NCBI GenBank assembly: GCA_903813345.2
Contig: CAIIXF020000012.1
Location: 31,690,501 to 31,754,500 of the forward strand
DNA: 64,000 nt
From: Owenia fusiformis
Lineage: Eukaryota; Annelida; Polychaeta; Sabellida; Oweniidae
Reading direction: 5' to 3'
In this document: positions 39,901 through 51,900 of the stretch, piece after piece
Position numbering within the stretch: position 1 is the first letter of the stretch
How the letters are laid out: each line of letters begins with the position of its first letter
The notes under the pieces: model-generated
Seen by the model: only the letters and a program-made list of their open reading frames with translations
Told to the model about the DNA's origin: nothing
Databases searched by the model: none
Program-made: the position numbers and the translations under genes

Positions 39901-42900
39901 GTGACAAAGACGTTGTGGTCTCAACAAATTCGTTTAATTTGTGACGTGAAGTAAATGTTAAATATATAACGAATATACATGTATGCCTCGAGTTGTGGTA
40001 ACTTTAAATACTGATCGGTGGAGGCACAGGCATATGTTGGCTCACACAGATGAACTTAACGTGGTAATTGAGAGTGAGAGTGGAAATATGATGTAAAGAA
40101 AACGTTTCTCCGACGTTGTAATTTTGCCATGGGTTATTGCTGACAAAAGTCTGACGTTCTGTCCCGGGGGGTTCATTCCAATATACCTCTTAATACCTAT
40201 GTGCCGCGCCAAAGACCCCCTTTTTGAGCATTTTTTCCATGTCAATTTCCTCTCAAAATTGGAAGTTTCCATGTATTATTCCTCTCAGAGTTATAAAATT
40301 CCATATTTTCTTCCCCTGAACTTCATAGATGTCCATGTCGACTTCCTCTGGAGCTTGCCGGTGTAAAAGAAATTATGGTCCCCTGGGGATTATGGTCCCC
40401 TTAAAGGCCCTTACTGGCCCTGATTGTGGATACGATAATAAGGGAGAGTTGTATTTAGGTCACCATATAAATCAATGGAAAGTAGGACCATAATTTGATA
40501 GGACCTCCTACCCTTTTACACCGGGACTAAAGTTTGCGAATTATCGGTAAATTGACTAAAACTCCACTCTTCCGGCGATTTGTCAGACCTCGGGACCAAA
40601 ATTTTAGTCCCTTTCAACAAGGGCGAGCGTTACAAACGGAAAGTACATCTTTCGCAAATTTGATGTATTTCTCGTTCGGCTTTTTATCGTATTCTGTTCT
40701 ATCAACCAATAGAAATAGAGGAATTCCCGCGTCGAAATCAACATGGAGGACAGTTCCAAGTTCAAGAATATTGCTGCTTAAAAGCAACTTGGGAGCCGTA
40801 CTGCCAGCTTTCGAAGGTAAGAATGATGCATGCATGTTACACAATCACCAAAGGTTAAAATGAAAGCATTCCATGGCCGGTACTTGCAGCGAGAACACAA
40901 ATAATCTCATGTGAAAGTTGGGATCGTTTCAATTTTCAAAATTTTTGTCAGTTGAACTTGAAATTAGACTTTTGAATATTCTGATATTTGAATCGATGTT
41001 ATTGATTTTCAATTTCATCACGATTTTCAATCATAATTCCTGGTTCATAATTTTCGTTAGGTCAATTACAAGGGGTCCAGGGGTCAATTAACCATCAGCG
41101 ACTTTCAAGTCAGATCCGGTCCCTGGGATCTGGCGCAGTGTTGATTTACCCCCATAGATGTGGGGTTATTTTGAGGTTTTTTGATATTTAGGACATTTGT
41201 TTCTCAAAATAACCCCACACCGATTAGTACTTTGATTCTTTGGGGATTTGCTAAACAATAGCATACACATAGAATTTGTACTAATATTATTAGAATTTAC
41301 TCACTTTTTTATGTTTTTCGTATCGACAAGACATTAATCTTCAATATGCTTCCAAATATAGCCCTCTAAGTGTTGTATTCATTCTTGTAATGAAGATTTA
41401 ATACGGATAACAGATACTTCTAAAAAAGTTTTTCAAATTTCATGTGCAGTCGATATTTTTTATCTAAATGACAAACTTCGTGTAAATACGAAATCCAAAA
41501 GTAAAAATGGAGGGAAATTTTGAAAAATGATTTTCACCTTCCGGGGTGTATTAAAAGGATTTTCAACCTCAAGTTTGGCTGCTGTATCGTCTACGGCCTT
41601 TGTTTTCCTGAACTTAGGCATAAGCAATAATTTTGTTATTAATTTGACAGGTGATTTCGTTTGGCACTGTTAAGTTTCCCATCTACCACATAATTCCTCC
41701 CAGAATGCAACGCGCGAAAATGGCCAAAATTTGAATAGATTTCGAGAGTCAAATATTACAGCAAATTGTTCCAGTTATAAAGTATTGTTTCCACTGATCG
41801 ATCGCTCATTCCATTGGAAAAAGAATCCTCTTCACAGAAGAGAAGAAAAAAGGTAAGGAAACTGCCGATATTGTCAGAACTTGAATCTTCAAATCATGTG
41901 AAAAAACCGCAAAGAATCAAAGCCTAAACTTTGTGGGGTTATTTTGAGAAACAAATGTCCTAAATATAAAAAAAACTCAAAATAACCCCTCATTTATGGG
42001 GGTATGTTGATTGGATGGTGAAGTGTTTATGGCAAATGGTTTATGCAGTTATCTTAATCTTGATGGTGATCTCTGTTAGATCTACCTCTTTCAAAGAATA
42101 GACATTGCCCGGGGAGTCAGTGATTGCCATCTTTACAGTCAAATTTTTTATTCTGTCAATCAGTTCATATGGTTAGAATAAGGAAAGAATGTGATGTAAC
42201 CACGTGTCTACTTACTAGCTTGTTCTATGTCATCCATCGGACTAGGTTACATCGTGGAACGCAGCCAAACACGACAATGAAGCCAGTATTCTGAGGTTAT
42301 AAAATCTAAATCTAAATAATTTCCCATTTGCAGCCCCTTGGAGATTTCCGGAATTGAACAAAGTAGCGAACGTTGCGATCTTTCAACTTTAGTTCGTTGT
42401 TTTTTCACCACCTTATGTGTACTGTTTTCATTTAGGAGGCGGTCTTATTTGAATGCATCATTACAGGTCTTTATGAATCAATGGATCAATAAACAGCTCT
42501 AAAAATACAATTTAGCAGTTTCTTTCATTGCGTACTGCGCGTGTTAGGCACGAAAACAATTTAGCAGTTTCGTTCGTTGCGTAATTGGGCCTTCTATAAT
42601 CAGTAGCAAATGCTCGGAAAACATTTTCCAAAATATTTACTTCCGATTTCCTTGAAGACATGATTGGGTGACACGTCATTGACACGTGATTAAGTCACAT
42701 GATCGATACAGTAACTAGTCACGTGATCAGACATGTGTCACGTGTCAGTCACGTGAGCTTGCAAAATGGACGATCTAAATTTCCAAAAATTCGGCTAAGA
42801 TCAAGATAGATATGCTGTTGCCTTCAGCGTCCTGTTCGGCTGCGTTCCACGATGTAACCTAGTCCGATGGATGACATAGAACAAGCCGGTAAGTAGACAC

Positions 42901-45900
42901 GTGGTTACATCACATTCTTTCCTTATTCTAACCATATGAACTGATTGACAGAATAAAAAATTTGATTGTAGCCTGATAGATAATCATGATGGCAGAAATA
43001 CAGAAATACACAAACATGTATCAGTTTCATATGCTTTAGAAAATGTACATGTTTGCGAACAAATAGTTCAGAAGACAATAGAATCATCGATTTAATTCCT
43101 CACTTAAGTTACATAAACGGTTTTTTCGAAAAACAGTTAAGATCTGCACTTTTAACCCGAACCGCTTGTGTAACTTAAGTGAGGAATTAAATCGATGATT
43201 CTGTTGTCTTCTGAGCTATGCCTATTTTTCGCAAACATGTTCATTTTCTAAAACATATGATGCTGATACATGTTTGTGAGAAAAAATGTTGTGGGGATTC
43301 TGCCTACAATGCGTGAAATAAGGAAAAAAGAAAAATCGTACCTTCGACGTTCCGACATTTTGTTACCAAAATGAACCGTTTCGGTAACCAGTGTAATCGA
43401 GCGGATCACCAGTGAATAGATAGCATACTATATTTAGGGAGTTCTTTAATTTTTTTGAAAATAACATGGCAGAGAAGCATTGAAATATGAGGTCACAGAT
43501 ATGATAGCTAAACTACAAAACAAACTAAAATAAACAAAAGTAAGAACATGTATAAATGTTTCTATTTTTACATGTTCTGTTTCAATGTGGTCCTTTAATT
43601 GCTTATTTTTTAGATTCAGAGAAGTTCCAAACATTCAAAATTTTACTGTAATCTCATCTTCTCTACGACCCCCATTTAAATTTGTAAAAAACATAAGTGG
43701 GGTAACCAAACTCGTCTGGCCCTGTTATCCACTCCCTGATTCTGAAATGTCGTAGACCAACAACGCCAGGCGTAGATAACTGGGCCATACGGGTTTTTGT
43801 TAAAGTGGGGGTAGAATGCGATAAATCGCATGATGTATGGTCTCTCTAAAATTCTCTTATTTTTAACATGGGAAATCGTCACTTCAGCAAATTCACATGT
43901 CATTTATTTATGTTCCAAAATTCACCCTATGCAGACAGAGCCTGTGGGAAATATTGGGTGCAGAGCAAATGAGCGGAGGGTGCTGAGCTAACGGTCATTT
44001 TTGAAAAAAATCTTTCAAAATCATGCAGTTTTCACCATTTTGAGCACTTCTCAAGTGATTTTGTCCATATTTGTGCCAAAATTGTCAAATGTGAACCCCC
44101 CCTGGAAATTTTTGAAAAATGAACCCCCCTTGGCAAATCCTGGCTACGGGCCTGATTATTGATATTTATATTTTTTAATCGAAATGGTGTTTGTTATAAG
44201 CACACGCCTTTTAACAATTGATAGAGACTGAAAAGTGTATTTCATCTTCAGCAAATCTGAAATTAAGCTTTGTTTTTATTGATCGAATTCAATGAAAGTT
44301 AATTTCTTTTAAGTTAAGTTAACTTTTATCAGCCTTTAAAAAAACTACTATTGTCATCTGTTTTTCCATCTTAGTGTACAATAGTTCTCTACTCTGTTTT
44401 CAGAAGTAGGAGATGAACCAGATTTTTGTAGCTTTCATCCATGATAACCCTGAGACCTTGTTGGTTGTGTTTAGATGATGGTGTTTCATACTAATCAGGT
44501 ATATTATTTCATCGTTTGATTTAATTAACTTGCATCATTTGTGGCTCTTTGCTTCAGAAAGTATTCATTTGTATTTAATGCAGTTATTATTTAACTTTCA
44601 CAGTTTCACAGCAAATGAGATACTGTAAATTGCTTTAATTTGGTGCTATTTAATTTGGCGCCCTGTGCAAATTTTAAAAGTATGCCTGCTATATAATTAA
44701 GTTATTTTAAAAGGTTTGAACTTAATCCTGATTGACACAATGTTAAAACATCTCAGTAGATTTACTCATCATATTCACAATTTAAAGGTCTTATCTTAAT
44801 CAATACAATTTGAAATAAAAGTATAAAATAAAGTAACAGTCTTTTAAAGTACTACTATTGTCCTCTATTTTCCCATCTACCTATTCTGTTTTCAGGATTG
44901 TTGTAGCCTTCACCCATGATAACCCTGAGATGATTTTGGCTGTGTTGAGATGAGTGGTGTTATGCTAATCAGGTAGGCCTATATTATTTCTAGAGGTGTC
45001 ACACTGACCCGAAGTTGACCTGCCATATTTTATCTCAGAAAGTTAAGAGTCATTCTCAGGTATCTACTTTCCTACCGTTCCAACATTTCAAATTATTATC
45101 CAATAGAATATTTTAATAAATAGATCTCTAGTTAAATCATTGGATGAAGATTATGAGAGTCAACGAAGGAATGTTTTGGCTATATGATTCTACTGTAGAA
45201 ATACAAAAGGATAGTACAAAAAGCTACTAGGGATCTATAAACAGATGAGCATAGGGATTGTTTTACCCCAGAGTAGTCCCAAAAAGTCTCCTGAGACAAA
45301 GATCAGATCTGGTGGAAGAAAGATTACACCCTCAGGTGCATTTTCAGATAACCAACTAATAAAATGTTTATACTACAAGTCTCTAAAATATTTCAGACAA
45401 ACTAGCAGTACAAGCAGAATGGAACATTTGACGGTTTGGAAGTTAGGCAGTCTAGAGTCCTCTGAGCTTGGGGAGTTGCGAGGAAAGTGACTTCGGTAAG
45501 TCCAGGTTAATCTATTATTCATTATAGAAGTATTTTATATATATTAAGTTTACAGCAGAATCAAATCTAGCAAGATCCTTGTCATTCTATTCTAAAAATA
45601 TAAAGTGCAGACTTTACTTCAGGAATACTAGAGTATTTTACCAAAGAATTTTACAATTATGTATTTTATTTTATATATATGGCTTCCATATTTATATTTG
45701 GAAGAATTTAAAAATTTTCCCGATTTTCGCACTTTTAATCCTCAATAACTTACTGATTTACAACACATTGTAGACCTTTGAGACATATTGTATCTGAGAT
45801 TGTAAAGAATAGATCGCTAGCTCAATTTTGGTTGAAAATGACACTGCAAAATATACAGAGTGGGTATGGGTATACAGGTTACATTTCATACTTTTCAATA

Positions 45901-48900
45901 GATTGATTTTTTCCAGGAAAATGTCCAAAAACAAGCAGAAATGGCAATGTGTTAAACATGCAACCAGGGAAACAACGACTGAGCTGTACAAGTCATTTGA
46001 AAAAACATTTGGAAAGTGATGAGGACCAATGAGAGCTCATGCTTTCAAGGAAAAATGAACACTTAGCATAAACAATATCTGTTCCGAGAAGCAAGCCAGT
46101 TTGAATTAAATTTTTATCTCTATGACAAGTAACGGGACAGTACTTTTAAGATTGCATAGATATAATGGCTTCATATCTGAAACATGCAATTTTTCTAGAT
46201 TTATTCCCAACTTAAAATGGTCATTATTGCTTTTTGAAAATCAATACCATGTTAACTAATAGAGCATTTGTTCAAGCTCAAATTAGAATATTTATTCATT
46301 CCCGTTCAGAAAAATAACAATATAACCCCTAAACAGTTAGGCTATAGATAATTACATTCATAGTAAAGGGGGTGAATAGATTTGCCGAGATCTGGGCACA
46401 ATCTCGGAAATGAAATATCGAAATATCATCAAAGTTAATCCCATACTTAGTAGTGTTATAGGTAAATAACATGCGGGAATATAATTGATATCTGAGTTGA
46501 GCGGGAGATATACAAGGGTTATGTACTGGGAGGTTTTGGATACAGGTTTTATCCCAAGGGAAATATGTGTATATCCCGACGGACCGCAGGGACCAAGGGA
46601 TATACACATATTTCCCGAGGGATAAACCCTGTATCCAAAACCGACCGTACATAACAGATGTATTTCATACCTACTGATGTTCTTGGTACGTCATATACCT
46701 TATAAAGTTCCAAAATTCAAAAATATACTTAAGATACACATTTTCTTGGTGTTTTAAAGTGGTTTTTAAGTTTCTGAGATTATCAAACTCATAAATGTGA
46801 AAATCTTTTTTTTAGAAATGTGAAAAAAAATTTGGGGAAAAATGGGAAATTTCAATGCATATTTAATTCTCATAATCTACTAAGTATAGGATAAATCAGT
46901 TATTAAATGCTCAATTTTTGATACAGTGTATATCCCTCAGTAAATACAATATAGTCACGATTTATTAGTTAAAATATGCCTAATTCAATTTTAAGACAAG
47001 CCAGAACGGCAAATCTCCCCTGCCCCTTAACCGTTTAGGGGTTAATAAAATACTCAATAAAACTTATTAACGATAGGATAGATTTTTGATAGATGACATA
47101 CGAGACTGTAATTATATTTAAGTTCAATTCTATGTGTCAATATTCTCTATTTGGATGCTCAAAAAAGTTCTTGTGTATTAACTCATTAATTATTGGAAAA
47201 ACAATATACATTTGTTAATAAGTCAAAGCATAAGTTAGTTGTGTTTTACCTTCACATGTGAAAATGTTAGGCTTAGTGTGTTATATATAATTTTACTGAA
47301 CATCGGTGTCTACATCTTCCTGTACAGGAACTTTAAATTATGTTCATGTAATGATTCATTTAACTGGACGTTAGTCATTACTATCACTATATCTTGTTGA
47401 TGGCATAATTAAGGTTACTAGAACATTCCTTGCATGTGTTGTCCTAACTTGATGTAACCAGAAGTTATGAATTTGCCATGTATGTGACAAGCACGTTACA
47501 GTCTCTTTATTTTGGCAAAGTCGTTGTTAAGGTTGGTACTACATTCCTGGCTCGTGATATCTAAGTCGAACGTAACTTGTATACTCATTTATGCGTGTCC
47601 ACACTTTCCTTTGCCTACAACGTTCTATAGTTAATGTTACCAGAACTTTAACTTGGCCACGTATATGTGACGTTGCATTAGCACGTTACAGTCTGTTATT
47701 TTATTTTTGCAGTCATTGTTAAGGTTGCTACTACATTCCTAGCACATGATATTTAAGTAAAATGTAACGTTGTATAAACATCTGTGCGAGTCCAGACCTT
47801 CCTGTGCCTACATCGGTCCAAGACAAACGTTACCAGAACTTTAAACTGGCCAGGTATATGTTACGTTGCATAAGCACATTACAGTTTCACTATTTTTGCG
47901 AAGTCATTGTTAAGGTTGGTTCTACATTCCTGGCACGTAATATTTAAGTCAAATGTAACGTTCTTTAAACATCTGTGCGAGTCCACACCTTCCTGTACCT
48001 ACAACGTTCCATAATTAACGTACCAGAACTTAAAACTGGCCACGTATATGTGACGTTGCAGTTCCTGGCACGTGATATTTAAGTCAAATGTAACGTTCTT
48101 TGAACATCTGTGCGAGTCCACAACTTCCTGTACCTACAACGTTCCATAATTAACGTATCAGAAATTTAGATTGGCCACGTATTTATGACGTAATGTAAGT
48201 ACGTTACATTTTCGTTATTTTGGCGAAGTCATCGTCTAGGTTGGTTCCACGTTCCTGGCACGTGATATTTAAGTCAAATGTAACGTTCTTTAAACATCTG
48301 TGCGAGTCCACACCTTCCTGTACCTACAACGTTCCATATCAACGTTACCAGAAATTTAGATTGGCCACGTATATATGACGTAATGTGAGTACGTTACATT
48401 TTCGTAATTTTGGTGACGTAATTGTTAAGGTCGCTACTACGTTCCTGACACGTGATATTTAAGTCAAATGTAACGTTCTTTAAACATCTATGCGAGTCCA
48501 CACCTTCCTGTACCTACAACGTTCCATATCAACGTTACCAGAAATTTAGATTGGCCACGTATATATGACGTAATGTAAGTACGTTACAGTTTCGTTATTT
48601 TGGCGACGTAATTGTTAAGGTCGCTACTACGTTCCTGACACGTGATATTTAAGTCAAATGTAACGTTCTTTAAACATCTGTGCGAGTCCACACCTTCCTG
48701 TACCTACAACGTTCCATATCAACGTTACCAGAAATTTAGATTGGCCACGTATTTATGACGTAATGTTAGTACGTTACATTTTCGTTATTTTGGCGAAGTC
48801 ATCGTTTAGGTTGGTTCTACGTTCCTGGCACGTGATATTTAAGTCAAATGTAACGTTCTTTAAACATCTGTGCGAGTCCACACCTTCCTGTACCTACAAC

Positions 48901-51900
48901 GTTCCATATCAACGTTACCAGAAATTTAGATTGGCCACGTATTTATGACGTAATGTAAGTACGTTACATTTTCGTTATTTTGGTGACGTAATTGTTAAGG
49001 TCGCTACTACGTTCCTGACACGTGATATTTAAGTCAAATGTAACGTTCTTTAAACATCTATGCGAGTCCACACCTTCCTGTACCTACAACGTTCCATATC
49101 AACGTTACCAGAAATTTAGATTGGCCACGTATATATGACGTAATGTAAGTACGTTACAGTTTCGTTATTTTGGCAACGTTATTGATAAGGTCGCTACTAC
49201 GTTCCTGACACGTGATATGTAAGTCAAATGTAACGTTCTTTAAACATATGTGCGAGTCCACACCTTCCTGTACCTACAACGTTCCATATCAACGTTACCA
49301 GAAATTTAGATTGGCCACGTATTTATGACGTAATGTAAGTACGTTACATTTTCGTTATTTTGGTGACGTAATTGTTAAGGTCGCTACTACGTTCCTGACA
49401 CGTGATATTTAAGTCAAATGTAACGTTCTTTAAACATCTATGCGAGTCCACACCTTCCTGTACCTACAACGTTCCATATCAACGTTACCAGAAATTTAGA
49501 TTGGCCACGTATATATGACGTAATGTAAGTACGTTACAGTTTCGTTATTTTGGCGACGTAATTGTTAAGGTCGCTACTACGTTCCTGACACGTGATATTT
49601 AAGTCAAATGTAACGTTCTTTAAACATCTGTGCGAGTCCACACCTTCCTGTACCTACAACGTTCCATATTTAACGTTGCTACAACTTGAGACATATATTC
49701 TGACGACGTTATCACAACGTAAAATTGTTAGCTGGGTAGATTGTCCCTACATAGTTTGTGTAACATGGAACGAGCTGATTTGAAAACTGGCTCCAAGTTT
49801 GAGCCAGTTTTGAAAAATGAGCGATACGTTTTTATTTAACGGAAATGCAATGCATAATCTATTCTGATTTAATAAATGTGATCTTATTCATCGATATCTG
49901 TGCTTCGAATTCAATTTTTCATTAAAAAAAATGAGCGGTGCGTTTTTATTAAACGGAAATGCAATGCATTATCTATTCTGATTTAGTGAACGTGATCTAA
50001 TTCATCGATATTTTTACTTAGAAAAGAATTTTCTCTCATAGTTTTGGCTTGAAATTACTTTTTGCAAAAAATCTTGAAATAAGTTACAATTTAACCTATT
50101 TTTCAGTTTTTACTCATTTTCAGGCCAATTATACGAGAATAAGATGCATAATGCACATAGAAATGATCGTGAGACAGTATCCCGTGATTCACAGTTGCTA
50201 GGTTGTCCCTACATAGCTTGTGTAAGATGGAGCGAGCTGATTTGTAAACTGGCTCCAAGTTGGAGCCAGTTTTGAAAAATGAGCGGTGCGTTTTTATAAA
50301 ACGGAAATGCGATGCATAATCTGTTCTGATTTAGTGAACGAGCTCTAATTCATCGATATTTTTACTTAGAAATGAATTTTCTCTCATAGTTTTGGCTTGA
50401 AATGACTTTTTGCCAAAAATCTTGAAATAAGTTACAATTTAACGTATTTTTCAGTTTTTTCTCATTTTCATGCAAATTATACGAGAATAAGATGCATAAT
50501 GCACATAGAAATGATCGTGAGACAGTATCCCGTGATTCACAGTTGCTAGATTGTCCCTACATAGCTTGTGTAAGATAGAGCGAACTGATTTGTAAACTGG
50601 CTCCAAGTTGGAGCCAGTTTTGAAAAATGAGCGGTGCGTTTTTATTAAACGGAAATGCAATGCATAATCTGTTCTGATTTAGTGAACGTGATCTAATTCA
50701 TCGATATTTTTACTTGGAAATGAATTTTCTCTCATAGGTTTGGCTTGAAATGACTTTTTGCAAAAAATCTTGAAATAAGTAACAATTTTAAGTATTTTTC
50801 AGTTTCTTCTCATTTTCATGCAAATTATACGAGAATAAGATGCATAATGCACATAGAAATGATCGTGAGACAGTATCCCGTGATTCCAAGTTGCTAGATT
50901 GTCCCTACATAGTTTGTGTAACATGGAGCGAGCTGATTTGAAAACTGGCTCCAAGTTGGAGCCAGTTTTGAAAAATGAGCGATACGTTTTTATTAAACGG
51001 AAATGCAATGCATAATCTATTCTGATTAAATAAATGTGATCTTATTCATCGATATCTGTGCTTCGAATTCAATTTTTCATTAAAAAAATGAGCGGTGCGT
51101 TTTTATTAAACGGAAATGCAATGCATAATCTATTCTGATTTAGTGAACGTGATCTAATTCATCGATATTTTTACTTAGAAATGAATTTTCTCTCATAGTT
51201 TTGGCTTGAAATTACTTTTTGCAAAAAATCTTGAAATAAGTTACAATTTAACCTATTTTTCAGTTTTTACTCATTTTCAGGCCAATTATACGAGAATAAG
51301 ATGCATAATTCACATAAAAATAATCGTTAGACAGTATCTCGTGATTCCCACTTGCTAGATTGCCCCTACATAGCTTGTGTAAGATGGAGCGAGCTGATTT
51401 GTAAACTGGCTACAAGTTGGAGCCAGTTTTGAAAAATGAGCGGTGCGTTTTTATTAAACGGAAATGCGATGCATAATCTATTCTGATTTAGTGAACGAGA
51501 TCTAATTCATCGATATTTTTACTTAGAAATGAATTTTCTCTCATAGTTTTGACTTGAAATGACTTTTTGCCAAAAATCTTGAAATAAGTTACAATTTAAC
51601 GTATTTTTCAGTTTTTTCTCATTTTCAGGCCAATTATACGAGAATAAGATGCATAATGCACATAGAAATGATCGTGAGACAGTATCCCGTGATTCACAGT
51701 TGCTAGGTTGTCCCTACATAGCTTGTGTAAGATGGAGCGAGCTGATTTGTAAACTGGCTCCAAGTTGGAGCCAGTTTTGAAAAATGAGCGGTGCGTTTTT
51801 ATAAAACGGAAATGCAATGCATAATCTGTTCTGATTTAGTAAACATGATCTAATTCATCGATATTTTTACTTAGACTTCAATTTTCTCTTATAGTTTTGA

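Larger units (their letters stand above)
39961..47259. other. central region of element C, no transposase found
   Basis: 7.3 kb of AT-rich sequence with nested inverted-repeat elements (41147-42004, 42135-42970, 43009-43278, 46518-46655) and a duplicated exon-like block (44325-44990). Short ORFs only; one of 81 codons at 45245-45490 ends near a GTAAGT but has no family motif. Confidence 0.4.

Noticed and set aside
40041-40863. ORFs of 76-109 codons on both strands in the centre of element C
   Set aside because: No motif, no consistent strand, ordinary length for random AT-rich sequence.
46329-46652. Two overlapping minus-strand ORFs
   Set aside because: They cover a long perfect hairpin, which explains the similar open frames.
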